A stretch of DNA of 64,000 bases from positions 310,001-374,000 of the forward strand of contig JAIXMQ010000024.1 in NCBI GenBank assembly GCA_025716855.1, read 5' to 3'. The translations under genes and the position numbers were made by a program. This document shows, one piece after another, positions 48,183 to 58,932 of the stretch (positions within the stretch are counted from its first letter, which is position 1; the number at the start of each line of letters is the position of its first letter). The notes under the pieces were generated by a model. It did no database searches, was not told the DNA's origin, and saw nothing but the letters and a program-made list of their open reading frames with translations. Source of the stretch: Pilaira anomala. Taxonomy: Eukaryota > Mucoromycota > Mucoromycetes > Mucorales > Mucoraceae.

Positions 48183-48898
48183 ATAAGCATATATATAATC
48201 CCATTTTTTTTTTTATTTTCTGTATCATTTCAAACTCTTTTCCATCACTTATTTTAAAAAAATAAAAATAAAATATACACACATTTTTTTGTTTGTTTCT
48301 GTTTCTGCATAATTATTTTTATGAAAAAGCTGCCATTACATTATGATAGTAAGGTCCCTACGCTACGCTTTATATTTTTTAAACCTTAATTACTATTGTG
48401 CTTTAAAAAGCAAGATGGTTTATAATTAAACTAATTCCCTAATCGTATTATAAAAAGAAATGGTGCTAACCAAGAACTATGAAGATTATCCGATACATTA
48501 TGATATGAAAGGCTCTGTCCATTTCTTCACCAGTAACGAAACAACCAAATGGAACTTCAAGACCAAGTACTTGTAAGCATATTTTTGCTATAGTACGTTA
48601 AAGTATTACTCTAGACCAGCAAAGCTGATTTCAAGGCTGAAAAAGCCGAGCCAAAAAAATAATAATAATAATAATAATACAAATACCATTAGATAGAAAA
48701 CATAACATTTAGTTGGTAATCTGAAATGAAATTATCTTTTACTAAATCTATATTAAGTATATCTTTGAGTACGGATTAAGTCTCGCATATATATAACATC
48801 AACATAGAGGGAAGAGTAGGATTATACACCATGATGCTCTTTACAATAATAATATTCAATGGTAAAATTAATAAAAGTATAATTTAAAAACTGTAAAT
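48183..48898. repeat. 3' flank of a repeated gene; partial repeat
   Basis: No intact gene. About 48335-48400 (TAGTAAGGTCCCTACGCTA and flanks) matches 62095-62150 in the same orientation relative to the two copies of the repeated pseudogene, so the repeat unit probably extends here. A 39-codon frame at 48460-48579 is not recognised. Confidence 0.4.
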
Positions 48899-50209
48899 TT
48901 AATTGTCATAAAATGGACCGAGATGGAACATCCCTGTCTTGTCCTCGCCTTCGGTCAACTTCAACATTGTGCAGGTAACAGTGGTGGATAAATTCGTCTT
49001 TGGTAAAGACGAAAATAAACACTCACTGACTACCTTTGCACTTTCTTCCTTTAATTTTTTGATAGTTTCTACTGTTTCCTCTATCAATTTCTGCAATCAT
49101 AAATATATATTTTTTAGTGTTCTTATTTTTTCTTGGTCTGAAATGGAATATCTCTAAAAAAGATATTTACCTTCATCGTCCAGTAGAACTTAATTACAGC
49201 TGGTAATTGTTCGTCTTTTTCCTTGAAGGAAGAAATCTTGATTTCAAGACTTTCTTCAAGCCAGAGTTCATACAAGGGCCCCTCTGGGATGTACTTCATC
49301 GACCAGAGGCGAACAGTCCTTCCTATTTAACATTTTATGTTTGAAGTTGAATTAGAGCACTATAAATTAATAACATAATATTTTCATACCTGCAGCATGG
49401 GTAAAAAATACTTTAACATCTTTAAATGTTTGTATTGACCCATATTCGTAGTTATCTGCTATGGCTTTTAGCATAGATAAAGCCCCAAAAAGTCCTTTGT
49501 GATGATCAAAGGAAATTTTGGAACTATCTTTATTTCCGAAATATCCGGAAGTTTCTAAAAGTAAGACCTCCAAGTTTTTATAATCATAGAGACTAATAGT
49601 TGCATCCGCTTTATAAATAGCAGATTCATCATTAATCTCGGTCATAATAGTCTTACGAGCCATAGAAATTAACTCGGTTTCACCTACTTTAAACTGTGGC
49701 TCGCCGATCGTTGCAGATGTGCACACAGCTTTCAAGTAGGGATAGAGCAATACATCATTAAAAGGTTGTTTCTCCATCTTCCAAGTTCTGCTTGTATTGG
49801 TACAAGTAATAACTGTTTGTAATAAGCGAACCTTTAATCAGTTTTATTTTCTGAATAATAAGAAAAATAATATTTACCTTGCCCGGCAAACGTCCTCCAA
49901 GAACCCAACGAAATCTTCTTCACCATCAGGAAGCTTCCTGATGTTTTTCTTAAAATTAGTGATAGTGTCCTAAACAATTATTTTAAAAGTAGTAAGTATA
50001 AAAAGTTAATGCTATAGAACTTATATGAAAAAAATGAAAAATGTACTCTTACACTATTCAAGAATGATCGGATGTATTCCATCGCAGTGGATGGAATATG
50101 AAAAGCATTGTCCGTGTGACTTTCCAGAAGTTGACTGTACAAGTCATTATCGAGATTAGGTCTCCAAGAAACCCCTTTTCCTCCCCGAATTACATCGTGG
50201 TTTTCCGGA
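48899..50209 (-). pseudogene. Repeated multi-exon gene, copy 1 (frameshifted, 5'-truncated)
   Basis: Minus-strand exons 50209-50053, 49969-49878, 49812-49390, 49322-49171 and 49090-48899 have consensus splice sites and read as one protein: NLDNDLYSQLLES, NFKKNIRKLPDGEEDFVGFL, YLYQYKQNLEDGETTF, LYPYLKAVCTSATIGEPQF, VRLWSMKYIPEGPLYELWL, then a helical tail. The 423-nt exon has one base too many: copy 2 at 62.5 kb has a T run one base shorter at the same place (about 49757-49760) and keeps the frame. No start exon is visible upstream of 50209. Family unknown; it resembles multi-copy proteins I recall from Mucorales. The extra base could also be a sequencing error. Confidence 0.6.
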
Positions 50210-50339
50210 CTGTGTAATGAAAAAGTCGATGTTAAATTTCAGTAATCAAATTGATTTTTACGAGGAAAACTTGGCGCACGACAACAATTCACACGATGTT
50301 TTCAAATGTAACTATTTTTTTTTTTTGTATGTTTCAGTT

Positions 50340-51400
50340 AGCAGTTTTGCCTGGTAAGATCAAGAACCTTGATCCTTTTCTTTTTCCGATCGTTGAAGAG
50401 ATCGAGTTTGGGTGAACATGGTTTCGGCATAAAGAAGTACGATGGCGAAGCAATAAAAGCAAAGGTGCACTTGGTAATGGCGACAGATGATATTCTGCAA
50501 GTAAAAAAAAGGTCACAAAATTCAGCCATCACAAAGGTCATATGACTAAATCTGGATGCAGAATATGCCTTATACAAGGACAAGGTGCAGGACCTGGAAG
50601 AGGTAGCATGTACTTTCAATCATGAACTGCAGCTTTACAATCATTAGTGAGTATTTTTTTTTTTAAAAAAAAAAGCTTTTGAAACTGGGGTCACAGCTAA
50701 TGATTTAAAATAGATTAATCAATTAATGAAGCCTAATATATTTACAAAGCTACCTACGTTTTTGTCTCCTTCCTTCCATGTTTTAGATGAGCTTCATGGT
50801 TTTGGACAAGGCGTGTCTAGATTTGTTCATGGAATGATTGTAAAAGTAAACCAGAATACAAAGCTTACGAATATGCACAGCAAAAATGCGGATGGAACTT
50901 TTAAACTTATGCATTGAATTATCCAGAAGTAAAATACCAGTATCCTTTCAAAGAAGTTGGGGTAACTTGATTGCAAAAGTTGATGGAGCACAAGCTATTG
51001 ATCTCTTGGATTTCCTATTGTACGTGGTACCAACTCTCATAGTGTCATTGTTTAGTAAAACTGCAACACGCAAAGCTTTATTATGCTAGGTACGAGGTTG
51101 TACTATTGCGCTGCAATGGGAAACCAATGAGAATTTGATTAGAGAGATCGAAAAGCAAGATCATTTTATAATCATTAATTAAATATACTTACCACTTGTT
51201 ACAGTTGTTTTGCTAATTGGCATTATTTTCTTGAAGAAGAAATAAAAAAGAAGAACATATCTGTCAGCGTTTTTAAGCCAAATATTCATTACTTGATACA
51301 TATTGGATATATCATAAGAAAAGCTGGCAGAATGCGTTCATATAGTGCCCGATCAATGGAAAGAACAATTGGCAGATATTCGAAGAGGAAAGAGGAAGTT
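50340..51400 (+). pseudogene. Decayed CACTA/Tnp2-type transposase
   Basis: Plus-strand blocks in shifting frames keep family order: LPGKIKNLDPFLFPIVEEIE (about 50340), HGFGIKKYDGEAIKAKVHL, GHMTKSGCRICL (about 50538-50573), DELHGFGQGVSRFVHG (50786-50835), DLLDFLLYVVPTLIVSLFSK (about 51000-51060), RGCTIALQW, then HYLIHIGYIIRKAGRMRSYS and ARSMERTIGRYSK (about 51285-51382). The GH..GCR.C block resembles the Tnp2 zinc motif. Many stops and frameshifts make it dead. It shares the VDW/LDFL..VP and RSMER blocks with the remnant in the 35.1-38.5 kb element. Confidence 0.55.
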
Positions 51401-51970
51401 CAATGAAATCGTCCAGCGATGTCTTTTTTGGTTTTACAATATCAAGAAGATCAGTTATATTTACAGCCAAGCTGAAGTAGGAACGCATAGAGAGACACTC
51501 AGCCAAATTACCAGCATTCTTTCCAGCTGCAACTCTACTTTTGATCAACTCCTTTCAATCAAAATCATCAATTATGTAATTCTTTTGCTACTTATACATT
51601 ATTATCAACCGACTTAATTGAATTCATTTCACCTATTACTATTATCCAACAGCTTAAAAAATATTACAGTAAGTTAATTTGTTGATCATTTATCTTTAAT
51701 ATTTGTGCTTACCTTCTTTTGAATATAGAACCTATCGCTGGTACGTCGGTTGTGTCTTGTTTTATTTTCAGCATAAAAATTATTACCGCGAACAATAAAT
51801 TCCAAAACAGGCTGTTCATTTGAGTGTAAAAACGCGTAATGCGTTTCATAATATACAAGTTGTTGAAGTGGTGAAGTAGATTCGTGACATAACGAAAAAG
51901 AAAAATTACACGCCTTTTTTTTTTAAAAAAAAAAAATAAAAAAAAAAATAAGGACAAGTATTTCATCTAT
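51401..51970 (-). pseudogene. Inverted and minus-strand coding-like fragments near the Tnp2 remnant
   Basis: On the minus strand, 51548-51400 reads IKSRVAAGKNAGNLAECLSM then RSYFSLAVNITDLLDIVKP, which looks like the expected continuation of the RSMERTIGRYSK block that ends on the plus strand at about 51380. A second minus-strand stretch at about 51880-51710 reads LQQLVYYETHYAFLHSNEQ, VLEFIVRGNNFYAEN. Both suggest local rearrangement of the dead transposon. No complete gene. Confidence 0.4.
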
Positions 51971-52029
51971 CAAGACAAAAATACTACTTTACGTGACTAT
52001 TCAGAAACAGGTTTTTTAATAATGAGCTA

Positions 52030-52240
52030 CAGGGTTTCCCACTATTTTTGGGAATTAAAATTGAAATTAATGGGAAAAAATTTAAAAGTTATTAAAACCA
52101 AATTTGAAAGTTGATGGAATAAATTTTGAAGATTAATTAGATAAAGTTTGAAAAAGTTAGTTAGTAATGTAATTCTTACATAGACGTTTTAAGGCTTTAC
52201 CTGTATCAAGGTTTTCCAAAGCGATAACTTAGGAGGATAA
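52030..52240 (-). ncRNA. Candidate omega-RNA region at the Fanzor 3' end
   Basis: This stretch runs from the base after the Fanzor stop codon to the end of the element on the coding strand. It is almost identical in the inverted copy at 54903-55113 although it has no open frame. In described Fanzor and TnpB systems the guide RNA scaffold comes from this 3' position and its guide is the sequence just past the element end. So the guide would come from the flank below 52030. Position and conservation are seen; RNA function is inference. Confidence 0.5.
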
Positions 52241-54441
52241 TTATTGTTGAAGACGAGGTTTTTTTTCCCCCAGTTTGATTGGGTCATAGTTTTTTCTCTT
52301 GATTGAGTCTTTTTGACTTCTCAAGAATATCGCAGGTTTCTGGGATGTAGTCCTTAAGCTAATTACGATCTTCCTAAAATTTAATACAGCAGCAAGATCC
52401 CTGTTCCATAGTCGATACTTTATATTCTCTTGATCCTTTTCAGTTAATGCCTGTTTCTCCAAACAGTTTTGATTTAAGCATCTAAACACAAGTTATTTAA
52501 ACCTTTCATTGATATAAAATATGTAAGAAATACCTTAAAAGACCATGGCATGTTACTTTTGGATTAGTCGAACGTCGGTATGGCCTTGGATTAATACATT
52601 CTTTAAAAGTTGCTAGCTTGTTTTCACAAGAAGGACAGATACTAGAAGTTTTGAACTCATCCAAAAGATAAACTTTAAACCCTTCTTTTCGTAAGCTATT
52701 TCTTAATCCGTTTCCTTTAATGGGTTCGTGAAACCTTGTGCGGGAAGCAGACCAATTTCCCAAAATTAAGATACAATCCTTTCCAAACTTTTTTCTGATG
52801 TTTTTTGATAAACGTTTGGTTGATTGAATTTTATTGATATGCGCACTGAGCTTCATCTTTCTAAAAGGGATTAAGTCTTTCTCTCTCTTATCCTTCTCTA
52901 CATCTTCATTTGAATAGTATTCTTGCATCTTACAATTAACTTCAGCTCTAATCTTTAAGTATTCAACAAATGCTTCCTTCTTTACTGTGAGTGGCGAACA
53001 CTTGCTGAGTTTGTCCTCGCAATCTTGAATGTCTTTTGGTTTCAACTGTTGCCGCAGCTTTTTAAATTTTGTTGATTTTGTTTCCTTTGCTTTTTGATTT
53101 CTCGTGTACCTGTAAATTTTTTTATTATTGACTGTGCTATCTTCGTGCATACAATAAATTAGATCACGTCGACCAGGATCAATGAATACACATTTTCCAT
53201 CTGTAGATCGTAGTTCCTCGTTGGGGATTTGTTCAATATATTTGAGTTCTTCATCTTCCACTAAACTGGCCTTGGGATTACTTGTACCACCTTTAGACGT
53301 GTCGAAATTTTGTTTTATAACAGAAATACCTATGCCATCTGTCATTATAGTTCCTCTGAACTTCATGGAGCTATCTAGGCCTTGATCTTTGAAAGGTTTT
53401 GAAGATAAATTTAGGACTTTTCCCCAGATATACCCTTTATCCAATTTGCTTCTTTGGGAATTTTTTAATATATGATTGTTTAATATCATAGTATCAATAG
53501 TCATATATGACGGAATAAAAGTCTTTCTTACAGGAAAGCATTGGAATAATTTGAAATTGTTAGCCTCGCATATCTCTGCTAGTTTAAAATAAGCAAGCAA
53601 GTGTTTTCCTGGATTTGCAATAGCATCATAATAAATGGAATCTTTTTTAAACTTGTAAGTTTCAGGATAAGCAGAAAATATGTCCTTAATACAGTTGATA
53701 ATAGCCTTTTGATCTTGGAATTCTTTTGGGATTCGGCTGATATCTCTTGATGAAATAGCCAGTTTAAGTTGTGTAGCAGGTTCCAGAATGTTACTTTTAA
53801 TTTTGGCTTTAGTTTCCTCTTTTGAGTAGCCTTGCTTTTTCAAATCGCTAGTCAATTGTGAGATACGTTGTTTTAGTCCAATCAGTTTATTGACAACCAT
53901 TCTCAGCTTATTTCCAAAATCTTTAGTGATTGCATTAGTACAAGCAGTTTGTATTTTCGTAGCTTCATATGAGGCTATTTGTTGAGCAGAGGGTAGTTTG
54001 ATTGGCGTGAATGATGAATCTCTACAATACGATGCTTTATACTTGTTTATCATCTCTCTATAAGCCTTTACTTTGCCCGATAGTCTATTAACATTCACAG
54101 TTTTACTGTCTAAAAGTGATAAAAACACTTCCTTGTAGAAACCTTGGACTGCATACTCTTCTAAATTAGGATTAAGCTCTTGGATGAATATGTATCTTGT
54201 AAAGGAATACGTATGGGTGACAATAATATGAACGTCATGAACGAGTTTCTTCAAAATAGAAAGATATTGAGGTTTCCATCCTATTCCAGTAATTGAAGAC
54301 TTTACAGTCATAACCTTTTTACCATTACCATCAGTGTTTATTGATAATGTATTCACCTGTAAAAATAAATGTGAGCAAAATAATACATTTAAACCCGTTA
54401 AAAATACTTACAGGGGTATATTGTTCAACGGATCCCTCCAT
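52241..54441 (-). CDS. Fanzor: eukaryotic TnpB-like RNA-guided nuclease, 697 aa
   Basis: Minus-strand exons 54441-54412, 54356-52534 and 52481-52241 close in phase to 697 residues. Intron 1 splits a 10-codon start exon (MEGSVEQYTP); intron 2 lies between zinc-binding cysteines. Seen: FRGTIMTDGIGISVI (middle of the protein), FIDPGRRDLI with RuvC-I Asp403, LLDEFKTSSICPSC with Glu577 and Cys584/587, CHGLLRCLNQNC with Cys619/624, and WNRDLAAVLNF with RuvC-III Asp646. This is the order of TnpB/Fanzor nucleases, with the relocated RuvC-II glutamate in the DE(F/Y)xTS motif. All catalytic and zinc residues are present and the frame is open, so it may be active. Nuclear, guided by its own 3' RNA, by family knowledge. 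Confidence 0.93.
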
Positions 54442-54667
54442 TTTTACTTAAGGGAGAAATTGTTAAAAAAGAGAAAAGAACAAAGAAAAAAAAAAAAGAA
54501 AGAAAGGGTTTTGATAGCATTTATCAAACTGGTTATTGGTTTTTGGGACTGGTAAAAAAGAACTTCTTTGTATTTTATAACGTAAGCAATTACACTAATT
54601 AACCATTGAATGATGATGCATTTCGTATCTCATTTTTGAATACCATACTTTTTCAATTATTTTATAA

Positions 54668-54902
54668 AAATAAGAGAAAGAAGGACTTGATCCCCTTTAG
54701 AAAGATGAATCTCAGTGCCCATATCAATGAAATTCAATCAACCAAACGTTTATCAAAAAACATCAGAAAAAAATTTGGAAAGGATTGTATCTTAATTTTG
54801 GGAAACTGGTCTGAAACCTGCGATATTCTTGAGAAGTCAAAAAAAAAAACTCAATCAAAAGAAAAAACTATGACCCGATTAAACTGGGGAAAAAAACAAT
54901 AA
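54668..54902 (+). pseudogene. Inverted, internally deleted second copy of the Fanzor 3' part
   Basis: The plus-strand frame reads KDLIPFRKMNLSAHINEIQS, then KKFGKDCILILGNWS, nearly identical to residues about 503-546 of the intact Fanzor. It then jumps to text matching the last about 30 codons in another frame. The deletion removes about 410 bp, including the zinc finger, Glu577 and Asp646. The downstream sequence continues into the second copy of the element end. It cannot encode a nuclease, but it keeps the entire conserved 3' non-coding end. Confidence 0.85.
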
Positions 54903-55113
54903 TTATCCTCCTTAGTTATCGCTTTGGAAAACCTTGATACAGGTAAAGCCTTAAAACGTCTATGTAAGAATTACATTACTAACTAACTTTTTCAAACTTT
55001 ATCTAATTAATCTTCAAAATTTATTCCATCAACTTTCAAATTTGGTTTTAATAACTTTTAAATTTTTTCCCATTAATTTCCATATTAATTCCCAAAAATA
55101 GTGGGAAACCCTG

Positions 55114-56321
55114 TATGTAAGAATATCATGGCTATTTCTGGATAAAAACATATATATCTCATTTTTATAGTCCTCAACAATGATTTCAATATGTATTTTA
55201 AAAGAAAAAAGCGTTCTTTTTTTTTTTCTCTATTCTCTTTGAATATCTAAAAGTTAAACGTTATAATTTGATTGGTCGTAGAAAAAAAAGAGGGCCATAT
55301 TCACCAATTTGAGGGAAAAAATAAGAATATATGAGATATTTGATTTGGATTTGAATTGATCCAAAGAAGTTCCTTTTGGATCTGGAAAGTTTACTTTGAG
55401 CATACTTTCAGTTATCGTGTACTCTTTTAAGGGGCCCGAAACGTGGAAGTCGATGAATATTGTCAAACAATGCCAGCGAAAAAAAGCCATTTTAACCTTA
55501 ATAGACCAGTTTATACGCATCGAAAAGAAAAAAAAAATCTCAAATCAGACTAGGAAGGCTGAAGATTATTCACAATCAAATTATCCTTATGCCAAAATAA
55601 TCCTACAGCATAATGATAGAGGTTGCCGAGAAAGTTTCCCGGGGAAGGAAAGTTACTATTGACGGAGTTTTCTTGAGAAGACATCAGGACGGCTTGTATT
55701 CTTTCTACCTATTTTAACATGGAAATGATACCCTTATACTGAACATTATTTTCATATCCCAAAGTAACTTTAAAGATTGTATATAGGATAGATAATACAC
55801 CCGTTTCTTTTTTCCTTCGCTGCTTGACTAAAGGGTAAATGCTATATGTATTTATACAATTAATTATTTCAGAAATAAAAAAGCTCCAAAGTATTTCATT
55901 TGGTTCAAACAACTTTCAAATCAAATCCTGAAAATAGTGGGAAATCCAGTATGTATTTAATTGGCACTTTTTTTTTGCCTTTGTTTGTTTATTGTCCTAA
56001 TATGAGAGCATACTTATATTTTACTTGTTGAAGTAAATCGTTGCTCTTTATCATATAGAAGTTTGTCATAAACTTTGTTACAAATATAATAATTTTTTTG
56101 AGGAAAGATACACGCACCATATTTTTAGATAACTTTATTTCAGGTTTCTATGTTTTACTATCCAATGTTATTTGTAATCGTAAGAAAGCCAAAACATAAG
56201 TGCATGTTTTTTTGAAATATTAGTTAACAAGTTATATGGTATAAAAAAAAAGTAAAATGAAATGTATTTATTTATGAAATTGGTTAAATATCTACTAACA
56301 ATGATATACATTCAAATAAAC
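55114..56321. other. Intergenic region with a related mariner-type end
   Basis: About 55910-55953 (reverse complement starting ACTGGATTTCCCACTATTTT) resembles the ends of the Fanzor element and is bordered by TA, so it is a diverged relative or a second, outer end. Weak coding-like frames at 55254-55520 (minus) and 55396-55662 (plus) are not recognised. The rest is AT-rich. Confidence 0.4.
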
Positions 56322-57276
56322 TTACGCGGTAACATTTTTTGTTTTCTTTACGTTATTATCGATATGATCTTCTTCAGTAGGAGACACTTTACGTTTCATA
56401 GTCATCATTCCTCCAAATTTAGGCGTAGTAGTAGATGTGGTAGCGGCATTAGAAGTAGTAGCAGTAGCAGATTTCTTAGCAAGAGCAGACAATCCTGTAC
56501 GTTTCTTTAAGCCTCCCAGCATCATTTTGTTTCCAGTAGATTTTGGAGTTTCGGGTGTAACTGCAGCCGGCTTCATTGATAAACTAAGTTTAATAGGTTG
56601 TTCACCTTCTCTCTTTAATTCAGACACTTGTTGTTCAGTAATTCCACGTTCTTCAGCGGATTTTGAAGCCTTTTCGATCTGCTCTTTTAATAATTCTAAT
56701 TCTCTTTCTTCATCATCTTTTTTAGCACGATCCATCTTTTGGATAGCAGCTTGTCTAGCTAAGGCCTTCGGACTGTTATCGATCCAAGTGATATGTAATC
56801 CTCTTTCAGTTTCATCTACACGAAGAATACCTTCTCTACCCATTTGTTTACAGAACTCACTGAGTGAGTTCCATTTTGTAGCGTTCATATGTATATGTTC
56901 TTTATGTGCAATGTATTCTTGATAGACCTTATTAGCAAAGACTCTTTTTGTACCATGTCTACGTGAGAGTAGACTGAGAAATTCTTTTTTGAAGTCGTCT
57001 GAAAAGTTATGAACATAGCGACCTGGATTAGAAGCAACTAAAAGCATTTGTCGTTGATGTGATTCAGACATGATGTGACATTTAAAACCGTTTTCATCTC
57101 TACATTGTCGTTCACAAGCTTGGCAATAAAATCTTAACTTTTGAAGACCTTTGGACTACAATGGTATTTAAAAAGAGTTAATATCAAGCAAGAATAGTTA
57201 CGTTGAGATATTTTTATTATTTTACCTTCATACGGTTGCCAATGGCTTTAGGGGACATGAATTCTGCTTTAGCCAT
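56322..57276 (-). CDS. KIN17: KIN17-like DNA/RNA-binding zinc-finger protein, 294 aa
   Basis: Exons 57276-57226 and 57155-56322 join at phase 0 across a 70-nt intron to give 294 residues. The N-terminus is diagnostic: AEFMSPKAIGNRMKSKGLQK, then a C2H2 zinc finger FYCQACERQCRDENGFKCH, then SESHQRQMLLVASNPGRYVH and the winged-helix domain through WNSLSEFCKQMGREGILRV. A coiled coil (residues about 150-190) and a basic tail follow. Human KIN17 (393) has an extra C-terminal KOW domain that is not seen here; the tail ends VKKTKNVTA. A GTAAGT overlapping the stop could be a donor to another exon, but none was found. Nuclear; linked to DNA repair, replication and splicing. Confidence 0.93.
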
Positions 57277-57460
57277 TTTATACTATTATTATTATTGTTC
57301 TGATTACAGAAAAGAAAAATAAAGGAAAGAAAAGAATCTTTTCATTGGTTTTTGTTGATGATAATTAATGTGACTGTTTTTGTTGCATAACTGCCAAAAA
57401 AGAAAAAGAAAGAAAAAAAGAACATCTCTTTTCATAACTTGTTAAAGAGGGCTAAAAGAA

Positions 57461-58837
57461 ATGAAATGTTCAAATTGTGGAGAAACAGAAACTACTATTA
57501 ACGAAATTGATGACTCAATATGTTGTATAAACTGTGGTACAGTTCTGGAATCGAGTACCTTAGTAACTGATTATACAGACTCTGTCAAACATACAATTCA
57601 ACCCGAGAAAAAGGTATATGTTTAATAAAATAAAAAGGTATTTAAACTGACAATAATCTAAAAACCCTTCTAGATTCCAGCATTCGAACAACTTGAGAAA
57701 TGGTTTATTAGAGCCGCTTCATTTTTTAGTTTACGAATGGACTTGGTTGAAGTAGGAAAAAGTAAAATAGAAGAACTGGCACCAAATTTTCCAAAAAAGT
57801 ACCCAAAAGAAGTGGGTATTGCAGCGGTCATTTATTTTGGAGACACAGCAAGACCTACTTGGACATATGATGATTACATAGCAGCATTTCCGGTACCGTT
57901 GTATAAGCCAGCTCTAATTAGGGCTTATATCTTATTTCGAGGTGAAAAACTTTCATCAGCAGAATCAACCAAAAATCAATTAAATTATACAATTGAAAGC
58001 ATATATCCTCTTATTGTTAAGCAAATATTTACCAGTAAACCACCTAAAGAATTTAATATTGAAAGTTTGAAAGAAACCACTTCAAAACTACTACAATTAG
58101 GAAATGATTATGGCATTAATTCTGGTTTGAAAGCGAGAGCATTAATCACATCAGTTGCTTGCTTGTGCGCATTGCATTTACGTACAAAAATGCCAATGAA
58201 ATATATCAATCGTGGAAACAAGCCATATAAGTGTGGAAATAGTTTCTACCATATCTGGAACTTTAAACCATTTCTGCGGAATTCAATGTGTGAAGCTAGA
58301 TATCTCAAAAAAGTATATTCACAGTATTACCAATTTCTATCATTATGTATTAAACAATTTACGTGGTTAAAACAACCAGTTGATCGCAAACGTATTTTTT
58401 TTCATTTGGATGATATCTTATCATTATATTTAAAGAAAGATAATCGAAAGCCTGCATTGGAAATGTCACCAAGATTATTTTATCCTTCTTCATTTATAGT
58501 AAATTTGTTGAAAACACGATCTTTTATTAATTGTTTAAGACAAGCCAAAGAATATTTTAATAACGTTAATGATAATATGGAAGAACTGGATAAGGAATCA
58601 ATTACTTACTGCATGTATAGACTGTTAAAGGAAGGATATTCAGAAAAAGAGTTGAATTATATGTCAGTAAATGAAATCAGAAACTTATCTGATATTATGG
58701 ATTATAAGCTCACATTTGAAAATGCAAATAAAAAGAATACTGATTTGGACAGAATACAAATTGGAGAAGATGACATGTGCGATGAAGAGATTGAATTATA
58801 CCTTATAATGTCACACAGAATAACGATTGGTAAATAA
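57461..58837 (+). CDS. Divergent TFIIB/BRF-type protein with N-terminal zinc ribbon, 438 aa
   Basis: Exons 57461-57613 and 57674-58837 join at phase 0 to give 438 residues. The N-terminus MKCSNCGETET...CCINCGTVLE is a TFIIB-type zinc ribbon (CxxC near 3-6 and CxxC near 22-25). The ribbon is followed by about 200 residues of helices that could be cyclin folds. The family B-finger and the usual GRGS-type repeats are not obvious, and the second half is lineage-specific. It may be a fast-evolving BRF2-like or TFIIB-like initiation factor for Pol II or Pol III. The zinc ribbon is clear; the rest is inference. Confidence 0.7.
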
Positions 58838-58932
58838 AAAGTTTTTTTTTTATTTTTTTTTATTTTCTTTTTTTGCTTTTATATATATACTTAACTATTC
58901 CACTATATATACATATATATATATATATATAG

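Larger units (their letters stand above)
52030..55113 (-). mobile_element. Fanzor-carrying element with mariner-type ends, 3.1 kb
   Basis: Both ends read CAGGGTTTCCCACTATTTTT inward and are flanked by TA (52028-52029 and 55114-55115), the Tc1/mariner pattern. The terminal inverted repeat is more than 200 bp with only a few mismatches, then extends with a gap to about 450 bp because the right arm carries an inverted, internally deleted copy of the Fanzor 3' end. The only intact gene is the Fanzor (54441-52241). No mariner transposase is present, so movement would need help in trans. Confidence 0.88.

Noticed and set aside
52241..54441. Fanzor-like gene as bacterial contamination (plain TnpB)
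   Set aside because: Two in-phase spliceosomal introns, AT-rich fungal context and mariner-type ends show it is eukaryotic.
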